A DNA stretch of 18,609 nucleotides from positions 1 through 18,609 of the forward strand of contig JAICQC010000031.1 in the NCBI GenBank assembly GCA_025938055.1, written 5' to 3'. This stretch comes from Anaerolineales bacterium (GTDB lineage Bacteria > Chloroflexota > Anaerolineae > Anaerolineales > Villigracilaceae). Under the pieces are notes generated by a model. That model saw only the letters and a list, made by a program, of their open reading frames with translations, did not search any database and had not been told where the DNA came from. Both the position numbers and the translations under genes were made by a program. This document shows, one piece after another, positions 1 to 9,404 of the stretch (position 1 is the stretch's first letter; every line of letters starts with the position of its first letter).

Positions 1-159
1 CAGTGGAGGGTCATCGCCTGGTTCCCGCAGGTGAAAGTGTGTGTGCTCACGCCTGACGAAATTAGCCGTTATGATCCTGCGGGCATGGCGTTCTGGAACG
101 TCAATACGCCCGAAGAATTTTCAAAAGCAGAAACGATCGCGCTGACATCGTACCCGTAG
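1..159 (+). CDS. MobA-like molybdenum cofactor guanylyltransferase, C-terminal fragment
   Basis: Only the last 52 codons are present; the start lies outside the window and the gene ends with TAG at 157-159. The visible tail contains LTPDEISRYDP followed by FWNVNTPEEFSKAE. This matches the C-terminal end of MobA-type nucleotidyltransferases, where an F-x-N-x-N-T-P-E-[DE] motif precedes a final helix. MobA attaches GMP to molybdopterin to form the guanine dinucleotide cofactor in the cytoplasm. The catalytic N-terminal nucleotide-binding loop is not in the window, so activity cannot be judged. A related NTP transferase of the MobA/MocA superfamily is possible. The next gene, a class V aminotransferase, begins 67 bases downstream on the same strand. 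Confidence 0.7.
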   Translation, partial: QWRVIAWFPQVKVCVLTPDEISRYDPAGMAFWNVNTPEEFSKAETIALTSYP

Positions 160-226
160 GGTAGCGGAGCCGAACGATTTTAGTGAGGCGAAGTCGAAGC
201 GCATACTATTAAACATAGGAGCAACC
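160..226 (+). other. Short spacer with imperfect internal repeat
   Basis: This spacer separates the mobA-like gene from the aminotransferase gene. On the minus strand it holds two imperfect direct copies of a TTCGRCTYCGC-type unit: ttcgacttcgcct, then ttcggctccgcta. That resembles a degenerate dispersed intergenic repeat. No promoter is evident, so the two flanking genes may be co-transcribed. Confidence 0.3.
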
Positions 227-1486
<1,260 letters not shown>

Positions 1487-1490
1487 ATTC

Positions 1491-1541
1491 AGCCTTGCGA
1501 CACTGGCGGGCGGTGCTAGGGGGCGCAAGTGTCGCAAGGCT
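1491..1541. repeat. Perfect 14-bp inverted repeat with G-rich loop
   Basis: The arms agccttgcgacact (1491-1504) and agtgtcgcaaggct (1528-1541) are perfectly complementary. They enclose a 23-base G-rich loop with G runs of 2, 3, 2 and 5. The element begins 4 bases after the aminotransferase stop codon. There is no T tract after the right arm, so it is not a classical terminator. It more likely belongs to a family of palindromic intergenic elements, together with the hairpin at 1595-1633. Confidence 0.75.
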
Positions 1542-1556
1542 TTCGAATGAAACGAT

Positions 1557-1583
1557 AAACACCAGCCGAAAGGCTGGTGTTTT
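1557..1583 (+). terminator. Rho-independent terminator
   Basis: An 11-bp perfect stem (aaacaccagcc 1557-1567, ggctggtgttt 1572-1582) is closed by a GAAA tetraloop and runs into a short T tract (1580-1583). This is the expected form of an intrinsic terminator for the mobA-like/aminotransferase transcript. A run of A residues on the left arm means it could also stop transcription arriving from the tRNA side on the minus strand. Confidence 0.75.
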
Positions 1584-1594
1584 TGGTATTAAAT

Positions 1595-1633
1595 GACGAA
1601 CACCAGGGTGAGGGGGGCACCCTAGTGTTCGTC
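1595..1633. repeat. 16-bp imperfect inverted repeat with G-rich loop
   Basis: The arms gacgaacaccagggtg (1595-1610) and caccctagtgttcgtc (1618-1633) pair over 16 positions with one C-A mismatch (1604/1624). They surround a 7-base loop, agggggg. The build resembles the hairpin at 1491-1541: outer CGA-CAC stem and a G-run at the top. No T tract follows, so termination is unlikely to be its only role. Confidence 0.7.
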
Positions 1634-1719
1634 GATGCAAATAATACTAGTATATGTTTTTCCTGACAAGGGTTGGATCGTAAGAAGTTTATTAGAAGAT
1701 TCGATCCAGAATTAATATG

Positions 1720-1791
1720 TGCCTCGGGCGGGAATCGAACCCACATCTAAGCCTTAGGAGTGCCTTGTTCTGTCCATTGAACTACCGAGGC
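1720..1791 (-). tRNA. tRNA-Arg (anticodon CCU)
   Basis: On the minus strand a full cloverleaf can be drawn. It has a 7-bp acceptor stem GCCTCGG/CCGAGGC, a D arm GTTC/GAAC, and the anticodon loop CTCCTAA with anticodon CCT at 1756-1758. A four-base variable region follows, then a T arm GTGGG-TTCGATT-CCCGC. The sequence resembles bacterial tRNA-Arg(CCU), which reads the rare AGG codon. Base pair 31-39 is an A-G mismatch (1761/1753) and 28-42 a G-U wobble, so the anticodon stem is weak. The discriminator is A (1720) and is followed by CAT, so the CCA end is not encoded and must be added by nucleotidyltransferase. Confidence 0.93.
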
Positions 1792-1800
1792 AGCGATTAA

Positions 1801-1809
1801 ATTATATCA
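1801..1809 (-). promoter_or_regulatory. Extended -10 promoter for the tRNA gene
   Basis: On the minus strand TGATATAAT lies nine bases before the tRNA 5' end, giving a perfect TATAAT preceded by the TGn extension. No good -35 hexamer is seen 17 bases further upstream, which is common for extended -10 promoters. Transcription would begin almost at the mature tRNA 5' end. Confidence 0.5.
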
Positions 1810-1858
1810 AACAATGGCTGCGCAGCCGTTCGCCTGCTGTATGAACACTATATATTTC

Positions 1859-4189
1859 TTATGCTCCATCATCCTTGGGCGGCGCGGTGGGTCCGTAATC
1901 CAGGATCTGCCGCAGTTGAGATGTTCCTTCCGGCGGACCGACAATCCCCTTATCTTCCATCATGTCCACAATGCGCGCCGCGCGGGTATAACCGATTCGC
2001 ATGCGGCGCTGCAGCATGGAGACAGAGGCACGTCCCTCGCGGCGTACCAGGTCGACAGCCTCTGCCAGGAGCGGATCGGCGTTGGAGTCGAGTGGCTCCA
2101 TCTCTTCGAACATTGCGCCTTGCTTGAGCGGAGTATCCGATTGAGGCATACCCGCAGGGATGGGAGAGCCGGGCGTGGCGTACGGGCTTGCCCCGCCCAC
2201 CTGGGCACGCCAGAACTCCACGAGACTCTGGATCTCACCATCAGAGACAAATACACCCTGCAGGCGCGCTGCCGAGGGCGCATCCGGCGCTTGGAACAGC
2301 ATGTCGCCGCGCCCGAGCAATCGTTCGGCGCCGGGCTGGTCGAGGATGACGCGGCTGTCAGTGTTGGACGCAACAGCAAAGGCAATGCGTGCCGGGAAGT
2401 TCGCTTTGATCAGACCCGTCACCACATCCACGGAGGGACGCTGGGTAGCCAGGATCATGTGAATGCCGGTGGCGCGCGCCAGCTGGGCGAGGCGCGTGAT
2501 GGTCTGTTCGGTCTCGCCGGGCGCGATCATCATCAGGTCTGCCAGCTCGTCGATGACCACCACCAGAAACGGCAGTTTCTTACCGCTCTGCAGTTTCATG
2601 CGAGCGTTGTAGTCAGTAATGTTGCGCGAACCCACTTGTGCGAACATGTGATAACGCTTGTCCATTTCGCGCGTCATCCATTGCAGAGCGCCGATGACGC
2701 GGTCGATCTCCACAACCACGGGCGCAAGCAGATGCGGCACGCCGTTGTAGCCTGTCAGCTCCACGCGCTTGGGGTCCACCAGGATCAGGCGCAGATCGTC
2801 CGGCGTGTTGTGCATCAGGAAGCAGGTGAGGATAGCATTGACACAGACCGACTTACCGGAACCGGTCGTCCCGGCGATGAGCAGGTGCGGCATCGCCTCC
2901 AGGTTGGCGTTGATGGGATGCCCGGTCACATCCTTACCCAGGGCAAACTTGAGTGCATGTTTGTTGCGCTGGAACGTATCACTCTCGACAATATCGCGCA
3001 GCGCGACGAGAGTCATCTCATCGTTGGGGACTTCGATACCCACGTAGCTATGACCCGGTACCGGCGCCTGAATGCGGATGCGCGGCGCAGCCAGCGCGAG
3101 CGCCAGATCATCTGCAAGCGAGGCTATCTTATTGACTCGTACTTTTGTGCGCCCGTTGCGCGTCTCGACGAAGAGCGGCTCCACGCCAAACTGGGTGATC
3201 GTCGGACCGCGGTTGATCTCCACTACCTGTACCGGCGCACCGAAGGATGCCAGGGTCTCCTGGATTAAGTGCGAACGCTGCTGAATAAACTCCTCGTTGA
3301 TCGCAGGCGCGCTGCCTGAATCCAGGATCTGTTTTACATCCGGCAGTTGCCAGTTGATCACAGGCTCTGCGGGTTTGACCGTTCGCACCGGCACACCCGG
3401 CGCCTCAGTTGTCACAACGGGCTGGGGCCGGTTTAAGGGTGTAAATCCATTGGATGAAATCTCCTGCTGTTCAGGCAATAAAGGCGGGTTGTTTTTTGCA
3501 ATGGGCGTTGCCAGCCAGGCGCGTACTCTCACTGCCAGTGGAGGCACCCAGCGGAAGAGGTCCTGCACCGCGATATCGAAGATCATCGTGAGCGTAATGA
3601 TCAGCCATGCCAGCAGGGCGATGATCGTTCCACCTGTACCAAAGCCATTCAGCAGGATTCGTGCAAAGAGACTGCCAATGTACCCCCCGCCGATGCCGTC
3701 TATTACGGCTTGTTGCGACATTTCGAGCGGGACAATCGAGTGCATTAACGTAATCAGCCAGAGGAAAAACAGGAGGATGCCTGTTGCGCGTTCAAGCGAG
3801 AGCGGAGGGAGTTTTTCGATCCGGCGCAGGATTAGCCACATGCCCATGACGATCAACGCGACTGGCAGGATATACATCCCCCAGCCGAGCAGCTGCCTGA
3901 ACATGTTTAGCATGCTTCCTGTCAGCGCGCTGCGCTGCGCGGAAACCAAAATGAGCACAGTGAGCAGCCCTACCACTGCCATGACCGCGCCCACCACGTC
4001 GAGTTTGCGCTCGGCGGAGAGCGAGCTCCACCAGGAGGAAACGGTAACAGGCTCCGGCTGGGGCCGAGCCGCAGACTTCCCCTTTGCAGAAGATGGCTTG
4101 CTCTTCCCGTGGGAGGAAGTTGACGTCTTGCTTTTGGCTTTTCCCCCGGAGCGGGACGCTTCGCGTGGAGCAGGAGTCTTGAGAGGCAT
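1859..4189 (-). CDS. ftsK: DNA translocase FtsK/SpoIIIE
   Basis: This 776-residue membrane ATPase pumps chromosomal DNA through the division septum. A basic, low-complexity N-terminus (about residues 1-50) precedes four predicted membrane helices near 64-83, 102-121, 135-150 and 185-206. A short proline-containing linker follows. The motor domain has the Walker A motif GTTGSGKS at 440-447 and Walker B LVVVIDE at 542-548. The C-terminal gamma winged helix (about 704-763) recognises KOPS-like sites in this family and contains RASVSMLQRRMRIGYTRAAR. The linker is much shorter than that of E. coli FtsK and close to SpoIIIE. I chose the ATG at 4189 because the upstream in-frame extension reads as non-coding spacer; the ribosome site is weak. 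The gene ends 67 bases before the tRNA promoter-proximal region. Confidence 0.97.
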   Translation of the reverse strand: MPLKTPAPREASRSGGKAKSKTSTSSHGKSKPSSAKGKSAARPQPEPVTVSSWWSSLSAERKLDVVGAVMAVVGLLTVLILVSAQRSALTGSMLNMFRQLLGWGMYILPVALIVMGMWLILRRIEKLPPLSLERATGILLFFLWLITLMHSIVPLEMSQQAVIDGIGGGYIGSLFARILLNGFGTGGTIIALLAWLIITLTMIFDIAVQDLFRWVPPLAVRVRAWLATPIAKNNPPLLPEQQEISSNGFTPLNRPQPVVTTEAPGVPVRTVKPAEPVINWQLPDVKQILDSGSAPAINEEFIQQRSHLIQETLASFGAPVQVVEINRGPTITQFGVEPLFVETRNGRTKVRVNKIASLADDLALALAAPRIRIQAPVPGHSYVGIEVPNDEMTLVALRDIVESDTFQRNKHALKFALGKDVTGHPINANLEAMPHLLIAGTTGSGKSVCVNAILTCFLMHNTPDDLRLILVDPKRVELTGYNGVPHLLAPVVVEIDRVIGALQWMTREMDKRYHMFAQVGSRNITDYNARMKLQSGKKLPFLVVVIDELADLMMIAPGETEQTITRLAQLARATGIHMILATQRPSVDVVTGLIKANFPARIAFAVASNTDSRVILDQPGAERLLGRGDMLFQAPDAPSAARLQGVFVSDGEIQSLVEFWRAQVGGASPYATPGSPIPAGMPQSDTPLKQGAMFEEMEPLDSNADPLLAEAVDLVRREGRASVSMLQRRMRIGYTRAARIVDMMEDKGIVGPPEGTSQLRQILDYGPTAPPKDDGA

Positions 4190-4279
4190 ACGAGTACCGT
4201 TTCTGCATAAACCACTAAATTTACAAGATACAAAAGGATACGACCAAATTCTTGCTTGATGGTTTATGTGGTAATCGAA

Positions 4280-4288
4280 AGTATAGCA
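4280..4288 (-). promoter_or_regulatory. Putative extended -10 promoter for ftsK
   Basis: The minus strand reads TGCTATACT here, an extended -10 (TGn plus TATACT). It is placed to start transcription near 4272 and give a leader of about 80 bases before the ftsK ATG. No convincing -35 box is present. Confidence 0.4.
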
Positions 4289-4373
4289 CAAATGGTCTGT
4301 TTTTCTTTCGTCCTCCCGTATAAATTAATTTCCTGTTGTGTAGTGTAAAATTGCAAAACAATGCCTGGCATGT

Positions 4374-4421
4374 TGGAGTCAACGACTCCAGTCGTTGGAT
4401 TTTCAAAGTCTGTGGACTTTG
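4374..4421. repeat. Overlapping palindromes in the ftsK/rnz divergent spacer
   Basis: Three stem-loops are packed together. Hairpin A is tggagtc/gactcca (4374-4380 with 4384-4390, 3-base loop). Hairpin B is caacgact/agtcgttg (4380-4387 with 4390-4397) and shares bases with A, so the two exclude each other. Hairpin C is caaagtc/gactttg (4404-4410 with 4415-4421, TGTG loop). They lie 55 bases upstream of the rnz start. No T tract follows. A dispersed palindromic element or an RNA switch in the rnz leader are both possible. Confidence 0.55.
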
Positions 4422-4476
4422 AGTCCCGCCCCAGCCTAAAACTCTGTGGCAGATTCTGTCACTAAAGGATTCCATA

Positions 4477-5397
4477 TTGTTCGAAATACTTTTTCTTGGC
4501 ACTTCCGCCTCCGCGCCTTCCGCCCGGCGCGGTCTTTCAGCACTGATCGTAAAACATGACGAGTATCGCTTTCTGATCGATTGCGGCGAAGGGACACAGC
4601 GTCAGATCCTGCAATCAGGCTCAGGCTTTAAGAACCTGACGCGTATCCTGCTGACACACGGGCATCTCGATCACATCCTCGGGCTTGGTGGGTTAATGTC
4701 CACGTTCCTGCGCTGGGAAGCGGTGGAGGAGCTGGATATCTTCGGCGGGCGCTCCACGCTCGACCGCGTCCATGACCTTTTGTATGGCGTTGTGCTGCGC
4801 GGCAACCAGGCTCCCATGCCGCTGCGATTAAACGAGATCAAGTCCGGCATGTTTTTCGAAGCCGAGGATTTTACCGTGACGGCGTTTTCTGTGACCCATC
4901 GCGGACCGGATTGTCTGGGATATGTTTTCGAGGGGAAGTCGCGCCGTCCCTTTCTGCCGGAAAAAGCCGATGCCCTGGGGGTGCCGTTCGGCCCGGAACG
5001 CCGCGACCTGGTCGCAGGAAAAGAGATTGTTCTGGCGGACGGCAAACGCATCAAACCGGACGATGTGCTGGGCGCGTTCCAGAAGGGCGTGAAACTTGTC
5101 GTAGTGGGCGACACGGGCAGAACGGATGACCTGCTTGAGGTCTGCCGGGATGCAGATGGGCTGGTGATCGAGTCCACGTACATAGAAGAGGAAGCTGAAA
5201 TGGCGCGTATCTTCTCACACCTGACGGCGCGCCAGGCAGCCGAACTGGCTGTCAAAGCCGGGGTGAAGAAATTGATCCTCACGCACATCTCGCGCAGATA
5301 TCGGGAAAAAGACGTGGTCAAAGAGGCGCATGCGATTTTCCCCAACGTGTCGGTGGCACGTGATTTTGACTCGTTCCAGATTAAGCGGGAAGAATAA
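4477..5397 (+). CDS. rnz: Ribonuclease Z (tRNA 3' endonuclease, metallo-beta-lactamase fold)
   Basis: This 306-residue metallo-beta-lactamase protein is expected to cut the 3' trailer from tRNA precursors using two zinc ions. Metal ligands are seen at His61, His63, Asp65 and His66 (THGHLDH), His141 (SVTHRGP), Asp212 (GDTGR) and His270 (LTHISRR). The RNase Z-specific His248 lies in FSHLT. The segment at about 156-199, with LGVPFGPERRDLVAGKE and later PDDVLG, is characteristic of RNase Z rather than general hydrolases. The motif is HGHLDH, whereas most RNase Z proteins have HLHGDH; the HxHxDH ligands are kept. The start is TTG at 4477, supported by AAAGGA at 4464-4469 and by FEILFLGTS directly after it. 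The nearby tRNA lacks an encoded CCA, consistent with a need for this enzyme. Confidence 0.9.
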   Translation: MFEILFLGTSASAPSARRGLSALIVKHDEYRFLIDCGEGTQRQILQSGSGFKNLTRILLTHGHLDHILGLGGLMSTFLRWEAVEELDIFGGRSTLDRVHDLLYGVVLRGNQAPMPLRLNEIKSGMFFEAEDFTVTAFSVTHRGPDCLGYVFEGKSRRPFLPEKADALGVPFGPERRDLVAGKEIVLADGKRIKPDDVLGAFQKGVKLVVVGDTGRTDDLLEVCRDADGLVIESTYIEEEAEMARIFSHLTARQAAELAVKAGVKKLILTHISRRYREKDVVKEAHAIFPNVSVARDFDSFQIKREE

Positions 5398-5406
5398 ACA
5401 ATGACA

Positions 5407-6606
5407 CTACATCGTATCACTTGTCATGATGAATAATGGGGTCATCTCGAAGCTTTCAAATTTCGGGCGCAGTCGGTCGGTGTTGTAGAAACGGTTTACG
5501 TTGACTGTTTTCTTGGTGCTGGTCACAATATCAATCGGGATATTGTCATAGCGCCCATTCTTCAACACCACCAGCCGCCCGTGGACTTTCTTGAGCACAA
5601 GATCGAGTGCGAGATTTCCGTACGCCATGGGGACAATCGAATCAATCGCATCCGGGTCGCCGCAGCGCACCAGATAGCCCAGCTTCTGGTTCACGGTGTC
5701 CACCATGCGCCCGTTGTTAAATTGAGCTGTCATTTCCTTGATGCGCCCCGAGACCAGGTCGCCAATACCTCCCAGCTTCATATGACCGTAGGCATCGGTG
5801 CTTCTATCTTCGAACACCATTTCGCCGCCTTCGAACATGGCGCCTTCCGAGACGAGCACCACCGAGTAACGGCTGGGATTCAGGGCGCGGTCGTGCATAA
5901 GTAGTTCGGTCAGCCGCTCGATTTCGAATTTATGCTCGGGAATCACACAGCGGTGCGCCGCGCCAGCCATGGTGGGCAGCATCGCTGTGAAGCCCGCGTA
6001 TCTTCCAAATACTTCCAGCACCACGACTCTTTCATGCGAGCCGCCCACGGTGCGCAGACTATTTGACAGTTCGATCGTACGCGTAACACACGTGCTAAAG
6101 CCGATACAATAATCTGTGCCGGGCACGTCATTATCCATTGTCTTGGGGATCGCAACGACTTTGACGCCTTCCTGGTACATACGAACGCCATAACTGAGCG
6201 TATCATCTCCACCGATGGGGATAAGGTAGTCAATGCCGAGGAAATCAATATTCTTAAGGACCTCTTCGGTCAGATCATTCACCTCGCCCGTGTATTTTTC
6301 CTGCAGCGCAGGGGGCAGCCGGTCGCGCCTGACCTTGGAAGGATTCGTGCGGGAGGTGTGCAGGAAAGTGCCTCCGGTTCGCCCGGCTCTGTGGACCAGC
6401 TCCTCCGTGAGGAACTGATAATTGTTGCTGTTGTCCGCATCCTTCTCGCGGACGACATCGATCAACCCTGCCCAGCCGCGTCGGATTCCGATTACCTGAT
6501 AGCCCTCGCGTGAGGCACGAATAGTAACTGCTCGAATTGCGGGGTTTAATCCGGGGACATCCCCTCCGCCGGTGAGTATGCCAATCACGCCTTTTTTATT
6601 ATTCAT
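5407..6606 (-). CDS. pfp: 6-phosphofructokinase, pyrophosphate-dependent type predicted
   Basis: This 399-residue PfkA-superfamily enzyme phosphorylates fructose 6-phosphate to the 1,6-bisphosphate in glycolysis. TGGGDVPGLNPAIR forms the N-terminal nucleotide/phosphate loop. The phosphoryl-donor motif is GGDDT at 132-136, where ATP enzymes have GGDGS, and the catalytic loop is PKTMDND at 154-160, where ATP enzymes have PGTIDND. The extra Asp135 and Lys155 are the established marks of PPi-dependent enzymes. Asp158 is the catalytic base. The ATG at 6606 has GGAGG at 6612-6616; an in-frame TTG at 6618 overlaps this site and is unlikely to be used. The gene is tail to tail with rnz, with only nine bases between stops and no terminator between them. 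A non-allosteric ATP enzyme with these residues cannot be fully excluded. Confidence 0.93.
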   Translation of the reverse strand: MNNKKGVIGILTGGGDVPGLNPAIRAVTIRASREGYQVIGIRRGWAGLIDVVREKDADNSNNYQFLTEELVHRAGRTGGTFLHTSRTNPSKVRRDRLPPALQEKYTGEVNDLTEEVLKNIDFLGIDYLIPIGGDDTLSYGVRMYQEGVKVVAIPKTMDNDVPGTDYCIGFSTCVTRTIELSNSLRTVGGSHERVVVLEVFGRYAGFTAMLPTMAGAAHRCVIPEHKFEIERLTELLMHDRALNPSRYSVVLVSEGAMFEGGEMVFEDRSTDAYGHMKLGGIGDLVSGRIKEMTAQFNNGRMVDTVNQKLGYLVRCGDPDAIDSIVPMAYGNLALDLVLKKVHGRLVVLKNGRYDNIPIDIVTSTKKTVNVNRFYNTDRLRPKFESFEMTPLFIMTSDTM

Positions 6607-6654
6607 ATCTGCCTCCAAGCAGAAAATGTATTGGTGATGGTACTGCTTTCACTC

Positions 6655-6669
6655 GTTGTATTTTACAAC
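6655..6669. promoter_or_regulatory. Perfect 6-bp dyad upstream of the phosphofructokinase gene
   Basis: The sequence gttgta-ttt-tacaac is a perfect inverted repeat 49 bases upstream of the start codon, in an AT-rich stretch likely to hold the promoter. It could be an operator. No regulator gene is adjacent, and the site is short enough to arise by chance. Confidence 0.3.
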
Positions 6670-6700
6670 TTTTTTATACCGAAGAATACCAGGTGTCAGG

Positions 6701-7049
6701 CTATCTTTTAAACGAATGTTTGAATCCGCCAATTAATGCCTTCGTTTTTCTTGCCTGTTCATAATGCTCTTTAAGTTCTGTTTCAGTTATCTACTGAATG
6801 TCGAAGGCAGTGTAAAGCAAGGATTGAACTTCTACAGCAGATCGACGAGCAAACCCAGAAAACGCGCGAGTTCTGCTTTCGACTCACAATCGAATCCCTC
6901 AGCAATATTGGTTATAGAGGATGGATCTGATTACGAAGCCCAAAGTCTTTTGCAAAGTTTCCTGAATTGGTAAGCTTGTAGATCATCTTCACGAGTTTGC
7001 GAGCTTCATGCCATGCCTGGATATCCTCAAAGCGCGTGATCATCGCCAT
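6701..7049 (-). pseudogene. Four-helix bundle protein (23S rRNA intervening sequence protein family), broken
   Basis: Read across three frames on the minus strand, this stretch reconstructs a complete four-helix bundle protein. Frame one starts with ATG at 7049 (GGGAG six bases upstream) and encodes [17 protein letters not shown] and [11 protein letters not shown] deletion of about 10 bases near 6912-6920 removes the expected R-A-x-x-S-I segment and shifts the frame, giving TAA at 6912-6914. The next frame gives [19 protein letters not shown]. One base is then missing near 6849-6855, after which FARRSAVEVQSLLYTAFDIQ follows. A TAG at 6791-6793 replaces a likely tyrosine before ITETELKEHYEQARKT, and the natural stop is at 6701-6703. 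The family (TIGR02436 type) has no settled function; some members sit inside 23S rRNA genes. Three independent lesions make it a pseudogene. Confidence 0.88.
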
Positions 7050-7102
7050 AGTATGCTCCCACTAAGCAAGCGTTATGCACGCCTGCCTGATACATGACAC
7101 TT

Positions 7103-8782
<1,680 letters not shown>

Positions 8783-8807
8783 AATTATCTCCTTTGGCGA
8801 GATAATT
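8783..8807 (-). promoter_or_regulatory. Inverted repeat overlapping the mutase ribosome-binding site
   Basis: The perfect 9-bp arms aattatctc (8783-8791) and gagataatt (8799-8807) flank a 7-base loop, directly before the mutase ATG. In the mRNA the stem would take up the GAG of the AAAGGAG ribosome site (8789-8795) and the spacer up to the start codon. It could act as an RNA hairpin reducing translation, or as a DNA operator in the 67-base divergent spacer. Several TATACT/TATAAT-like hexamers also lie in this spacer. Confidence 0.5.
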
Positions 8808-8849
8808 GCATTATACTTTACTGGTATACTCGCCTCCACAAAGGTAGCT

Positions 8850-9377
8850 ATGCCTCGTTTTGAAATCGATGTTGACCCCTGTGACCATATCACCGCTGAC
8901 GCAATTGGCAAGCCAGGTCAGCGTGTTTTTTATATTCAAGCCTTCCAGGACCAGCGCACCATCACGGTGATCATTGAAAAGGCGCAACTGCATTCACTGG
9001 CGATCGGGGTGGAACAGTTCCTCGCGCAAGTGGATGAGCAGAACCCGGACCTCTCCGAAGCCTCGGGCGATTACGTGGAGGAGGTCATGCGCATCAACCC
9101 GCCCGTGGACCCGCTTTTCCGCGTTGGGGAGATCGGCCTCGGATACGACAAGGACCGTGACCTGGTCGTGCTGTTCGTCAAGGAATTACTGACGGAAGAG
9201 GATGACGCGGAGACTGCCGCGGTCGTACGCTTCTGGGCATCGCGCGCGCAGGTGCGCATGCTGGCGCGCTGGGGAGTGGAGGTCGTCCAACGTGGGCGCC
9301 CGGTCTGTCCGCAGTGCGGTCAGCCTGAGGAGCCCGAAGGTCATTTCTGCCCTAAGAAGAACGGGCATAAGCATTAA
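8850..9377 (+). CDS. DUF3090 family protein with C-terminal zinc-ribbon-like tail
   Basis: This 175-residue protein resembles the DUF3090 family (TIGR03847 type), known mainly from Actinobacteria and of unknown biochemical function. Recognisable segments are [37 protein letters not shown] and [14 protein letters not shown]. The end of the protein has CPQCG followed by [12 protein letters not shown], which together provide four candidate Cys/His ligands for a small zinc ribbon. The ATG at 8850 follows AAGG at 8841-8844. An in-frame start at 8649 exists, but it would overlap the divergent mutase gene. Downstream are a TPR gene (27-base gap) and a SCO1664-family gene; the DUF3090/SCO1664 pairing also occurs in Actinobacteria, pointing to a shared pathway. 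Confidence 0.85.
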   Translation: MPRFEIDVDPCDHITADAIGKPGQRVFYIQAFQDQRTITVIIEKAQLHSLAIGVEQFLAQVDEQNPDLSEASGDYVEEVMRINPPVDPLFRVGEIGLGYDKDRDLVVLFVKELLTEEDDAETAAVVRFWASRAQVRMLARWGVEVVQRGRPVCPQCGQPEEPEGHFCPKKNGHKH

Positions 9378-9404
9378 GGTTTTACAGGCTTCTGATAAGG
9401 CCTC

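Noticed and set aside
1816..1827. Palindrome ggctgcgcagcc as a terminator of ftsK
   Set aside because: The stem is only four pairs with a GCGC loop and is followed by a weak T-poor stretch; not enough to call a terminator.
1814..3268. Long plus-strand open frame opposite ftsK
   Set aside because: It is the complement of the conserved FtsK motor domain, has no recognisable motif and no ribosome site; it arises from codon bias of the real gene.
4190..4291. N-terminal extension of FtsK to 4291
   Set aside because: The added residues are not FtsK-like and the extension would include the likely promoter at 4280-4288.
6764..6973. Small plus-strand open frame of 69 codons in the phosphofructokinase-mutase gap
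   Set aside because: The opposite strand explains the sequence as a broken four-helix bundle gene, and the small frame has no convincing ribosome site.
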